Positions 27,284-35,523 of a stretch of DNA of 64,000 bases are shown one piece after another. A program made the translations under genes and the position numbers. The notes beneath the pieces are model-generated. The model did not search any database, was not told the origin of the DNA, and worked only from the letters and a program-made list of their open reading frames with translations. This stretch comes from Palsa-883 sp963847615 (GTDB lineage Bacteria > Pseudomonadota > Alphaproteobacteria > Acetobacterales > Acetobacteraceae), in assembly GCA_963847615.1 (NCBI GenBank), contig CAWKAN010000025.1, positions 62,001 to 126,000 on the forward strand, given 5' to 3'. Position 1 is the first letter of the stretch. Every line of letters starts with the position of its first letter.

Positions 27284-28021
27284 ATGAAGCCAATCGTCAT
27301 CATCCCCGCCCGCATGGCCTCCACCCGGCTGCACGGCAAGCCGCTGGCCGACATCAACGGCAAGCCGATGATCGTGCGCATGCTGGAACTGGGGCTGGCC
27401 GCCGACCTCGGCCCGGTCGCGGTGGCCTGCGGCGACCCCGAGATCGCCGCTGCGGTGCGCGCCGCCGGCGGCACCGCGGTGCTGACCGATCCCGCCCTGC
27501 CGTCGGGCTCCGACCGCGTCCACGCCGCGCTGGCCAGCCTCGATCCGGCCGGCGCGCACGACGTGGTGGTGAACCTGCAAGGCGATTTCCCCACCCTGCC
27601 GGTCGCCAGCCTGCGCGCCACGCTCGCCCCGCTGGCCGACCCCGAGGTCGATATCGGCACCCTGGTCGTCCCCTTCCTGTCCGACGCCGAGGCCGCCACC
27701 GAGTCGTTCGTCAAGGCCGCCTGCCTGTTCGCCCCCGGCGCGGCGACGGCGCGGGCGCTGTATTTCTCCCGCGCATCGATCCCCTGGGGCGACGGCCCGC
27801 GCTGGCACCACATCGGCATCTACGCCTACCGCCGCGCCGCGCTGGCCCGCTTCGTCGCGCTGCCCGAGGCGCCGCTGGAGCAGCGCGAGCGCCTGGAGCA
27901 GTTGCGCGCGCTGGAGGCCGGCATGCGCATCGGCTGCGCCCACGTGCCGCACGGCCCGTTCGGCGTTGACACGCCGGACGACCTGGACCGCGCCCGGGCG
28001 CTGCTGAGGACCGCCGCATGA
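27284..28021 (+). CDS. kdsB: 3-deoxy-manno-octulosonate cytidylyltransferase
   Basis: CMP-Kdo synthetase for lipopolysaccharide inner core, 245 residues. Motifs: VIIPARMASTRLHGKPLADI at 4-23 (CTP-binding loop), TDPALPSGSDRVHAALA, VVNLQGDFPTLP (Mg and CTP site), a YFSRASIPWG segment and HHIGIYAYRRAAL. The last residues PFGVDTPDDLDRAR are typical. Its stop overlaps the pheA start (ATGA), so the two are coupled, an arrangement common in Rhodospirillales. Confidence 0.95.
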   Translation: MKPIVIIPARMASTRLHGKPLADINGKPMIVRMLELGLAADLGPVAVACGDPEIAAAVRAAGGTAVLTDPALPSGSDRVHAALASLDPAGAHDVVVNLQGDFPTLPVASLRATLAPLADPEVDIGTLVVPFLSDAEAATESFVKAACLFAPGAATARALYFSRASIPWGDGPRWHHIGIYAYRRAALARFVALPEAPLEQRERLEQLRALEAGMRIGCAHVPHGPFGVDTPDDLDRARALLRTAA

Positions 28022-28869
28022 CCGCACTGATCGCCTTCCAGGGCCAGCCCGGCGCCTACTCCGACCTGGCCTGCCGCGACGCCTACCCCACCATGGCCAC
28101 CCTGCCCTGCGAGACCTTCGAGGCGGCGATCGAGGCGGTGCGCGACGGCCGCGCCGCGCTGGCCATGCTGCCGTGCGAGAACAGCCTCGCCGGGCGCGTG
28201 CCGGACATCCACCATCTGCTGCCCGAGTCCGGGCTGTTCGTCGTCGGCGAGCACTTCCACCGCGTCGAGCACTGCCTGCTGGCCCCGCAGGGCGCCACCA
28301 TCGCCGGGCTGAAGCGCGCCCACTCCCACCCGGTGGCGCTCGGCCAGGTGCGCCACATCCTGCGCCAGCTCGGCCTGACGCCGGTGGTGCAGGCCGACAC
28401 CGCCGGGGCCGCGGCGATGGTGGCGCAATGGAACAACACGGAGGACGCGGCGATCGCCTCCTCGCTGGCCGCCGGGATCTACGGCCTGGAGATCCTGCGC
28501 CGCAACGTCGAGGACGCGGCGCACAACACCACCCGCTTCTACGTCATGGCGCCGCGGCCGAACGTGCCCGACCCGGCGACGCCGAACCTGATGACCACCT
28601 TCGTGTTCCGCGTGCGCAACGTGCCGGCGGCGCTGTACAAGGCGATGGGCGGCTTCGCGACCAACGGGGTGAATCTGACCAAGCTGGAGAGCTACATGCT
28701 GGCCGGCCAGTTCGTCGCCACCCAGTTCCTGTGCGACGCCGACGGCCATCCCGAGCAGCCGGCGATGCGCCGCGCGTTGGAGGAGCTGACGTTCTTTTCC
28801 TCCGAGGTGCGGGTGCTCGGCGTCTATCAGACGGCGCCGTTCCGCCAGACCCAGGGCGCCGCCGACTAG
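28018..28869 (+). CDS. pheA: Prephenate dehydratase
   Basis: Monofunctional enzyme that converts prephenate to phenylpyruvate, 283 residues. The catalytic domain covers about 1-180 (IAFQGQPGAYSDLACRDAYP; LPCENSLAGRVPDIHHLL; the TRFY motif in NTTRFYVMAP) and the ACT regulatory domain about 195-275, with the ESYMLAGQF segment (Phe-binding ESR-type loop) around 220-230. No chorismate mutase domain is fused. It follows kdsB with a 4-base overlap. Confidence 0.95.
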   Translation: MTALIAFQGQPGAYSDLACRDAYPTMATLPCETFEAAIEAVRDGRAALAMLPCENSLAGRVPDIHHLLPESGLFVVGEHFHRVEHCLLAPQGATIAGLKRAHSHPVALGQVRHILRQLGLTPVVQADTAGAAAMVAQWNNTEDAAIASSLAAGIYGLEILRRNVEDAAHNTTRFYVMAPRPNVPDPATPNLMTTFVFRVRNVPAALYKAMGGFATNGVNLTKLESYMLAGQFVATQFLCDADGHPEQPAMRRALEELTFFSSEVRVLGVYQTAPFRQTQGAAD

Positions 28870-28891
28870 CGTGGCCTCGCACCCCCGCCCG

Positions 28892-29440
28892 CTACCGGTT
28901 CTCCGCCAGCCGAACCGCGCGCGGCGTCGCCGCGATCAACTGGTCGTGCGAGGCCGGACGATCCGGCAGGATGAAGCCGCGCACCGCATAGTCGGTGATC
29001 CCCATCTGGCCGGACGGCGGCCACCACAGCCGCACCACGCTCCAGTCGTTGGCGGAGGAGACGTCGATCACCGGCTGGTCCGCGGTGACGCGATGGTGCA
29101 CCCAGTTGGCCTGGCTCACCAGCAGCTGGCGGCGCGACATCACCCGGGTGACCACGGCGACGTGCCCATAGGGCAGCCGGCCCGACCGGCGCAGCACCAG
29201 GATGCTGCCGACCGCCGGGCGCGATGCACGCTGGTAGCGGCCCGAAGCCTGCTGCCACCAATCATCCGCCTCGCCGTGCAATTGCACCCCGGTGAGCGCG
29301 CGGGCGAACGGCGCGCACTCGATCGGCGCGTTGCCGCCCACATAATCGCCAACCCGCGCCCCACCGCCCGACCCGCAGGCCGACAGCACGCAAAGCCCCA
29401 GCATCCACAAAACGGCGCGCAGGCGGCCCACGGCGCACAA
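28892..29440 (-). CDS. CHAP-domain lipoprotein
   Basis: A 182-residue envelope protein. The N-terminus is a lipoprotein signal (LWMLGLCVLSACGSGGG, lipobox LSAC). The CHAP (NlpC/P60-like) amidase domain shows the Cys in PIECAPFARALTGVQ and the His in RLPYGHVAVVTRV, followed by SQANWVHHR. Such enzymes cut peptidoglycan stem peptides or act in cell separation. The start is uncertain: TTG 29440, or GTG 29431; the internal ATG at 29404 would leave too short a signal. It is convergent with pheA. Confidence 0.82.
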   Translation of the reverse strand: MCAVGRLRAVLWMLGLCVLSACGSGGGARVGDYVGGNAPIECAPFARALTGVQLHGEADDWWQQASGRYQRASRPAVGSILVLRRSGRLPYGHVAVVTRVMSRRQLLVSQANWVHHRVTADQPVIDVSSANDWSVVRLWWPPSGQMGITDYAVRGFILPDRPASHDQLIAATPRAVRLAENR

Positions 29441-29543
29441 CCCCGAGCAGTTCCACAGATTTTATCATCCATCACCGCAGTAAAATGCAATAGCGGATTG
29501 ATCAACAACGCCCGGGTCCTCGACTCGCCACCGTGCTGGGCGC

Positions 29544-29848
29544 TTGAGGCAGGCAAGGCCGGGGCTTCGCCCCGGACCCCAAGGGGCGCTGCCCCTTGGA
29601 ACCCCGCCAAGGGCGAGCCCTTGGAACCCTTCACTGGGAGTGTGGGGAGGGGAAGGGGGCGGGTGGGCGAGGCGAAGGGGCGCCGTCCGGCAGGCCGGAC
29701 GGCGCCCCTTCGCCTCGCCCACCCGCCCCCTTCCCCTCCCCACACTCCCGGTCATGGTGTCCAGAGGCTCCGCCTCTGGTGGGGGTCCAGGGGGCAAAGC
29801 CCCCTGGCGGGGCTCGGGGCGGAGCCCCGACCTTGCTTGCCTCAGGCC
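29544..29848. repeat. Long dispersed palindromic element, copy B
   Basis: It has the same design as copy A. Arms GGCAAGGCCGGGGCTTCGCC and its partner, then a central stem (about 29633-29750, loop CAGG at 29691-29694). The outer part GGGAGTGTGGGGAGGGGAAG is identical to copy A, but the inner stem differs (GGTGGGCGAGGCGAAGGGG against TGGGGGCAGGGTGTCGGGG) with both sides changed together. The LpoA-like gene ends in its right arm. Confidence 0.85.
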
Positions 29849-31117
29849 CCCGGCGCGGTGGGCGACTCCGGGGCCGGGGCGAGCATATCGGCGCCGCCGC
29901 CGGGTTGGATCTGGAACACCGCCAGGCCGCGGCGCACCTCGCCGTCCGCCAGCAGCGCCAGCCAGCCGTCCACGCCGGCGAAGCCGTTCGGCTGGCTCAG
30001 CGCGCCGGCCGAGTAGCCGCGCGCCGCCAGCACCCGCGCGATGGCCGCGGCGTCGAACCCAAGGTCGGCCAGCGGTGGCGGCGCCACGTTGTATTTGGCG
30101 GTGTAGGCCTGTGCGAACGGCAGGCGCGCCGCGGGATCGGGCGCGGCGTACCAGGCGCCGACGATCTGCCCGCCGCGGCTTCCGGCGCTGGCCCACAGCG
30201 CCGGGCCGAGGATGCGCACGATCGAGGCGTCGATGTCGTAATAGGGCAGCACCGCGGCGATCTCGGCCAGGGAGTTGCCGACGTCGCCGAGCAGCAATGC
30301 ATCGAACGGCGGCGGTGGGATCGGCTGGCGCGCCAGTGCCTGGGCCCTGCGGCGGCCCTCCGCGGTGGCCTCGGCGCGGGCGGCGCGGATCTGCGCATCC
30401 AGCGGCCCGCGGCGATGGGCGAAGTCCGACAGGTCGCGTGCGGTGTCGTTGATGCTGGCCATGCTGGGCGCGTATTGCCGGATCTCGGGCGGCGGCAGAC
30501 TGCGTGCGGCGGCCGCCTGGGTCAGCGCGTTGGCCATCACCCGGCCGAACTCGTTGTCCGGCAGCATCGCGGCGATCCGCGTCTTGCCGTCGGCCTGCAC
30601 CGCGGTGACCAGCCGGCGCACCTGCTCGCCCGGCGTGATGCCGAGCGGCCAGACGCCGGGCTGGGCCTGTGCGGGATCGTTGGTAAAGGCGAGCACGGCC
30701 ACCCCGGCGGCGCGCGCGATCGGCGCGACGGCGGCGGTCTCGCCGGAGGTCAGCGGCCCCAGGATCAGGCCGACGCCCTCGGCCAGCGCGGCGCGGGCGG
30801 CGGCGGCGGCGCCCGCCGGCGTGCCGCCGGTGTCCTTGGCGATCAGCCGCGGCGCCCCCGGGGCATCCAGCGCGAGCTGCGCGGCCTGCAGCATCGGCTG
30901 GCCGATATCGGCGCGCGGTCCGGACAACGGCAGCAGGATCGCCACAAGGCTGGCCCCGGCGATGGGCGCCGGGGCCCCGGCTTGGTAGGCTCCCCGCGAC
31001 GGCATGAGGGTCATCGGCCGGGAGCCGGTACGACCCGCCGAAGCCGCCGCCGCAGCCCGCCAGTGCCAGTGGCAGCGCCAGCGTGCCAAGAAGGAGTAGG
31101 AATGCCCGACGAACCAT
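29842..31117 (-). CDS. LpoA-like lipoprotein (LivK fold), frameshifted in this sequence
   Basis: Next to rsmI and divergent from it, the same place as lpoA (yraM) in many proteobacteria, so probably a penicillin-binding protein activator. The ATG at 31117 gives MVRRAFLLLLGTLALPLALA then GCGGGF, a lipoprotein signal (lipobox LAGC). One extra base at about 31010-31040 shifts the frame; afterwards ASLVAILLPLSGPRADIGQP and QAAQLALDA begin a periplasmic-binding fold that runs to VFQIQPGGGADMLAPAPESP. Total about 420 residues. The 5' end overlaps the 5' end of rsmI by 16 bases. Confidence 0.75.
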
Positions 31118-32019
31118 CTGACGCGCCGCCCCTGGAGGATCCGCCGGACGGCCCGTCCGTCCCGTCGCTCGTCCCGCCGCCGGGCCTTGTGCTGGTTTCC
31201 ACGCCGATCGGCAACCTCGGCGACATCACGCTGCGGGCGCGCGCGACGCTGCGGGCCGCCGACCTGGTGCTGTGCGAGGACACGCGCCACACTGCCAGGC
31301 TGCTCGCGGCACTGGGGATCGGCGCGCGCACCCAGGCGCTGCACGAGCACAACGAGGACGCGGCGATCCCGGCACTGCTGGCGCGCCTGGCGCAGGGCCA
31401 GCGCATCGCGCTGGTGTCCGATGCCGGCACGCCGCTGCTGTCCGATCCGGGGTTCCGGCTGATCCGCGCGGCGATCGCGGCGGGGGCCGCGGTGACGGCG
31501 CTGCCGGGGCCGAACGCGGCGCTGACCGCGCTGGTGCTGTCCGGGCTGCCGCCGCTGCCGTTCCTGGTGCTGGGGTTTCCGCCGCCCCGCTCGGCGGCGC
31601 GGCGCGCGGCGTTCGGGCGGCTGCGCGCGGCCGAGCGCGCCGGGCTGGCGGCGACGCTGATCTGGCACGAGGCGCCGCACCGGCTGGGCGAGATGCTGGC
31701 CGATCTTGCCGCCGCGTTCGGCGACCGCCCGGCGGCGGTGGCGCGCGAGCTGACCAAGCGGTTCGAGGAGGTGCGCCGGGCGGCGCTACCGGCGCTCGCC
31801 GCGCACTACGCGGCGACGCCGCCGCGGGGGGAAATCACCGTGCTGCTCGGCCCGCCGCCGCCCGAGCAGGCCGATGCCGAGGACCTGGACGGCCAGTTGC
31901 GCGCCGCGCTGGGCGCGCACAGCGTGAAGGACGCGGCCGCACTGGTGGCCGCGGCGACCGGGCTGCCGCGCAAGCTGGTCTATGCGCGGGCGTTGGCGCT
32001 GGCAGGCGCCGGGCCCTGA
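31102..32019 (+). CDS. rsmI: 16S rRNA 2'-O-methyltransferase (C1402)
   Basis: A 305-residue tetrapyrrole-methylase-fold enzyme that modifies C1402 in the ribosomal P-site. Motifs: LVLVSTPIGNLGDITLRA at about 29-46, CEDTRHTARLL, the SAM loop SDAGTPLLSDPG, and ALPGPNAALTALVLSGLP. The start ATG at 31102 has AAGGAG at spacing 6. An N-terminal acidic-Pro extension of about 28 residues precedes the conserved core. The usual downstream yraN gene is missing; a repeat and the group II intron follow instead. Confidence 0.93.
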   Translation: MPDEPSDAPPLEDPPDGPSVPSLVPPPGLVLVSTPIGNLGDITLRARATLRAADLVLCEDTRHTARLLAALGIGARTQALHEHNEDAAIPALLARLAQGQRIALVSDAGTPLLSDPGFRLIRAAIAAGAAVTALPGPNAALTALVLSGLPPLPFLVLGFPPPRSAARRAAFGRLRAAERAGLAATLIWHEAPHRLGEMLADLAAAFGDRPAAVARELTKRFEEVRRAALPALAAHYAATPPRGEITVLLGPPPPEQADAEDLDGQLRAALGAHSVKDAAALVAAATGLPRKLVYARALALAGAGP

Positions 32020-32123
32020 GTGTCCGCCGGAAAGATCGAGCGGTTGACGGCCACGCGCGATACCGCCCGCGGAATGACGGAAGTGCCATCATCTCCACCG
32101 GCCGGTCTAAACAGAAGGCTCAT

Positions 32124-32295
32124 ATGGCGTTGACTGTTGGACGGCCCCGTAGGGCGGAAAAGCGCAGCGCCTTCCGCCATCGGACGGTGGCGGGATATGT
32201 TGTTGGGGACGTCGGCAGATGCGATCGGCTCGCCCGGCGGTGGTGGAAGGCGCTGCGCTTTTCCGCCCTACGGGCCGTCCAACAGTCAACGCCAT
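32124..32295. repeat. Large inverted repeat with GTAGGGCGG...TTCCGCC arms
   Basis: The left arm from 32124 (ATGGCGTTGACTGTTGGACG, continuing to TTCCGCC at 32178) is nearly the perfect complement of 32242-32295, with about 65 bases between. The inner parts of the arms are two copies of a 30-base repeat also seen at 45173, 52161 and 52281. About 70 bases further lies the 3' end of the group II intron. Confidence 0.8.
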
Positions 32296-32326
32296 AAGAG
32301 CGAAACAGAAACTACGGGTTCGGGTT

Positions 32327-33913
32327 TCATTCACGGTGGGTCGGCCGCTCCGGTGGAAACTCAATCGCGGTAGGGACGCGCATTACTGCGCGCCCCCCGC
32401 ACAGAGCCGTACCGAGCGGCATTCCCGCATACGGCTCCCACCTCGGGTGTTTGACGGCGAAGCGTTGCTCGGGCCAGGGATGGAGGATGCGCGGCTTCGG
32501 CAGGAAGTCCTCTGCCAGCCGCTTGATCCGCTCCCACGTCGTCTTGTCGCGCTGCCCGCGTCGCCGAAGCGACCGCCGCCAGAGCCGAACCACGCAGTCG
32601 CGGAAAGTCTGGAGAGCACGGATGTTGGTCGGCACCGCGTGATAGGCAAAATACCCGGTGACCACCTGTCGCAGCCACTCCCCTTGTCGGGGGATCGGCT
32701 GGTGCATCCGCCGCCGCATTTCCTCCGTCACCGCCAGAAGCTTCGCCTGCAACCGGTCGCGCCGGGATTTCCGCCATAGCAGGAACTTGCCACGTCGCGA
32801 CTTGCCGCAGATCAAGGTAAAGCCCAGGAAGTTGAAAGTTTCCGGCCTGCCCAGCCCGCGCCTTTCTCTCCGCTCCGCCGCTCGGCGGCCGAATTCGATC
32901 AGGCGGGTCTTCTCCGGATGCAGCGTCAGTGCGAACTCTTCCAGACGTGCTCGCATCATTCCGAGGAACCGATGGGCATCGGCCTCGTGCTCGAACCCCA
33001 CGACGATATCGTCCGCGTAGCGCACGACGATCATGTCGCCGGTGGCCTCCCGCTGTCGCCAGCGGTTGGCCCAGAGATCGAAGACGTAGTGCAGGTAGAT
33101 ATTCGCGAGCAGCGGCGAGATTACCGACCCCTGCCCGGTTCCCCTTTCACTGACAGTTACGACCTCGTCTTCGAGAATACCCGCCCTCAGCCATTTCTGG
33201 ATCAGGCGGATGATGCGGCGGTCGCCGACCCGGTGCTCCACGAACCGGACCAGCCACTCCTGGCTGACCATATCGAAGAATGACCGGATGTCGGCGTCCA
33301 GTATCCAGTTCACCTTGGTGTTGCCGATCCCAACCACCAGGGCATCCAGCGCATCGTGCTGGCTGCGTCCGGGGCGGAACCCATACGAGAACCCGAGGAA
33401 GTCTTCCTCGTAGATCGCATTCAGCACCATCGCGACCGCGCGCTGGACAATCTTGTCCTCCAGCGCGGCAATCGCCAGCGGACGCTGTCGCCCATCCGGC
33501 TTCGGTATGAACCTCCTCCGGGATGGTTGCGCCCGATACGCTCCCCGATGGACCCGGTCGTGCAGGTCCTCGATCCTGTGATCGAGGTCTGTCTCGTAGT
33601 CCTGCCACGTCAGCCCGTCCGCTCCGGGAGCAGCATCCCGCCTGAGGGCATAGAACGCCGTCCGCAGCATCGGGACATCGACATGGTGGAGAAGCGCGGT
33701 GAACCTTTCCTTCTTCCTTTCCTTCGCAGCTTTCCGTATGCGGTCCAGCCCCTGTGACACGCTTGCCCGGTCCTGTGCCCGGCGAGTGCGCTGCTGGCCC
33801 ACATTTCCCTCGGCCCCGGCCCTTGGCTCCACCCGCTCCGCATCCGGTTGCCCGGAGTTGTTCGCAGGCTTCACAGCTACTATGGCCAGGTCTGACTTCT
33901 CACCCCCGTGCAT
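32327..33913 (-). CDS. ltrA: Group II intron reverse transcriptase/maturase
   Basis: A 528-residue RT/maturase. RT blocks in order: AAPGADGLTWQDYE (block 1), RRFIPKPDGRQRPLAIAALE (2), YGFRPGRSQHDALDAL (2a/3), DADIRSFFD (4), GTGQGSVISPLLANIYLHYV (5 region) and the catalytic VVRYADDIVVGF (YADD). Domain X follows at about 380-450 (WLRQVVTGYFAYHAVPTNIR). No HNH endonuclease domain follows, so mobility would use nicked or single-stranded targets. The open frame runs on through domains V and VI (WEPYAGMPLG encodes domain V), as in many introns of this type; the functional protein probably ends near VKHPRWEP. Confidence 0.93.
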   Translation of the reverse strand: MHGGEKSDLAIVAVKPANNSGQPDAERVEPRAGAEGNVGQQRTRRAQDRASVSQGLDRIRKAAKERKKERFTALLHHVDVPMLRTAFYALRRDAAPGADGLTWQDYETDLDHRIEDLHDRVHRGAYRAQPSRRRFIPKPDGRQRPLAIAALEDKIVQRAVAMVLNAIYEEDFLGFSYGFRPGRSQHDALDALVVGIGNTKVNWILDADIRSFFDMVSQEWLVRFVEHRVGDRRIIRLIQKWLRAGILEDEVVTVSERGTGQGSVISPLLANIYLHYVFDLWANRWRQREATGDMIVVRYADDIVVGFEHEADAHRFLGMMRARLEEFALTLHPEKTRLIEFGRRAAERRERRGLGRPETFNFLGFTLICGKSRRGKFLLWRKSRRDRLQAKLLAVTEEMRRRMHQPIPRQGEWLRQVVTGYFAYHAVPTNIRALQTFRDCVVRLWRRSLRRRGQRDKTTWERIKRLAEDFLPKPRILHPWPEQRFAVKHPRWEPYAGMPLGTALCGGRAVMRVPTAIEFPPERPTHRE

Positions 33914-34270
33914 CGCCGGCTACGGCTCCTCACCTTCCCGACGCGGACCGGCAGTTTGCGCCACCGGCCAAGAATGAGATCTCTCGGTTCCCGAACAAGA
34001 AGCGTCCATGCATGCTGGGGTCTCTGACCGCGCCGGGTCGCCCACCGCTCGCGATAGCGCAGCAGGACGTGTTGCCTTCCAGGTTGGTAACCCTGTCGGC
34101 ACCCGGGATTTCGGCCTTACGCGGCTCAATGGCCAGCCTGCACGCTCCCCTGCCGACGCTTCGCCCTGCCCCTCGCGGAACACGACGCACGGCGCGGGGC
34201 CGGCGTGACTCGCTAGGTCTTCACCGTAGTGGACTTTCACCTCCTGCTCCTTGCCGGTCTCCCGACGCAC
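32364..34270 (-). mobile_element. Complete group II intron with reverse transcriptase
   Basis: On the minus strand the 5' end is GTGCGTCGGGAGACCGGC at 34270 downward, followed by GGAGGTGAAAGTCC, the standard group II start. Domain V (GAGCCGTATGCGGGAATGCC, continuing GCTCGGTACGGCTC) is at 32437-32404, followed by a domain VI hairpin (GGGCGCGC AGTAAT GCGCGTCCC) and the likely 3' end TACCGCGAT at 32364. The length is about 1.9 kb. The 5' exon is a copy of the GATCATTC dispersed repeat, so the intron sits in intergenic DNA. All catalytic parts look intact; it may still be active. Confidence 0.88.
32404..32437 (-). ncRNA. Group II intron domain V
   Basis: A 34-nucleotide hairpin with the catalytic AGC triad (GAGCCGUAUGCGG, GAAU loop, and a paired GCUCGGUACGGCUC), the hallmark of group II introns. 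It binds the metal ions used for splicing. Confidence 0.9.
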
Positions 34271-34286
34271 TACCAACGGCCCGGAA

Positions 34287-34373
34287 TGATCGACGCATCG
34301 GCGATGCCCGCCACGTGATCGACCGTTCGGCAGTGCCCACCACGTCATCGACACTTCGGCGGCGCCCGCCACG
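34287..34373. repeat. Three tandem 29-base units of the dispersed repeat
   Basis: Units at 34287, 34316 and 34345 begin TGATCGAC or TCATCGAC, carry TTCGGC/ATCGGC in the middle and end GCCCGCCACG/GCCCACCACG. Single relatives of this unit lie near 22975 and 25540. The intron 5' splice site is 17 bases away. Confidence 0.8.
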
Positions 34374-34705
34374 TCATGCCGGCCCCCGGGTCGGGCCGCA
34401 GGCCCGCCCGAGGACAGGCTCCGGCCGGCATCCCCGACTGGCCTTCGTGCCACGAGCAAAATCGTCGCTGCCGGCCCGCAGCCTTCGTCCTGCCAGATTC
34501 ACACATCGTTGCGCGAATTGGTTTTAATTCGGTGATGGGCCCTATGGGCATGGTCTACGGCAAGCAAGCAAGGTTTTAACACGGAGGACACGGAGATGGC
34601 ACGGAGGACCAGGGGATTCGCATATGCCGGTTTTCTGCGGATTCAGGCTTGCGGCGCGGCACCTGACTGGATTCCAACGCTTGGATTCAGCCCAGGTGCC
34701 CCCGC
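34374..34705. other. Intergenic, repeat remnants and IS end
   Basis: About 330 bases without a gene. It includes an ACACGGAGGACACGGAGATG-type motif (34578-34612) related to the CTCTGTG repeats elsewhere, and probably the left end of the ISAs1-type element just before 34706. Confidence 0.45.
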
Positions 34706-35336
34706 ATGGAAGAGTTCATCGCGGGTTTCTCCGAGGTCTCCGACCCCCGGCAGGATAACGTCCGCCACAACCTTTACGAGGTTCTGATCATCGCCCTCTG
34801 CAGCATGCTGTGCGGTGGCGAAGACTGCTCCGACATGGAGGCCTTTGGCCGGGCCAAACGGTCTTTCCTGCGCCAGTTCCTGCGTCTGAAGCACGGCATC
34901 CCCAGCCACGACACCTTCAGCCGGGTGTTCCGCCGGCTCGATCCCAAGCCGTTCCAGGCCTGTTTCGTGCGCTTCATGCAGCGCTTCGCCCAGGGTCTGG
35001 AGGGTGTGATAGCGGTTGACGGCAAGAGCCTGCGGGGTTCGTTCGACCGCGCGGCCGGGAAATCGCCGCTGCACATGGTGCATGCCTGGGCTGTCGATCA
35101 GCGGCTGTTGCTTGGCCAGATTGCCACCGATGCCAAATCCAATGAGATCACGGCGGTGCCCAAGCTGCTGGCCATGCTGTCACTGAAAGGCTGCCGCGTG
35201 ACGGCGGACGCGATGAGCTGCCAACGGGCGATCTGCACCCGGATCGTTGAACAGGGCGGCGATTATGCGATCGCCCCGAAGGGCAACCAGGGCAGCCTGC
35301 ACGATGATGTTCGGCGGTTTCTGGAAGACCCGGGTC
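34706..35336 (+). pseudogene. ISAs1-family transposase, C-terminally truncated
   Basis: The first about 210 residues are a good ISAs1-type transposase: FIAGFSEVSDPRQDNVRHNL, YEVLIIALCSMLCGGEDCSD, the first DDE Asp in VIAVDGKSLRGS, and the second in RVTADAMSCQ. Full-length relatives have about 370 residues, so the C-terminal third with the catalytic Glu is missing. After DDVRRFLEDPG the frame runs into unrelated GC-rich sequence. The remnant stops about 90 bases before the Zur box of the znu operon, so the insertion or deletion edge lies right at the operon control region. Confidence 0.85.
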
Positions 35337-35426
35337 GGCAGGGCGACGGGCAGCGAGTATCGTCCCGACCCGACGACGGCGGTGCGGCCGGCCAGGCGCC
35401 GCGGTCGGGGGCTGGCGGGGCGATCC

Positions 35427-35439
35427 GTTATATTATAAC
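35427..35439. promoter_or_regulatory. Zur-type operator before znuA
   Basis: GTTATATTATAAC is a perfect 6+1+6 palindrome in an AT island within GC-rich DNA, 85 bases upstream of the znuA start. It resembles the Zur box of alphaproteobacteria (GTTATRTTATAAC-like, from memory). Repression by zinc-loaded Zur (candidate gene at 50191) is the likely control. Confidence 0.75.
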
Positions 35440-35523
35440 ATTACGTCTCCTGGGCCGCACCGGCCCGCCGTCGCCACCCCGCCCGCGTCCCACCAGGACC
35501 CTGGCCCTCCCCCGGACCCAAGC

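Noticed and set aside
28173..28991. Plus-strand frame inside pheA
   Set aside because: Out-of-frame shadow of a well-supported gene.
29140..29745. Frames inside palindromic element copy B
   Set aside because: The sequence is a perfect hairpin; coding-like stretches on both strands are a by-product of the palindrome.
33754..34527. Plus-strand frame through the intron 5' region
   Set aside because: It lies inside group II intron RNA domains in antisense and crosses the 5' splice site; no protein features.
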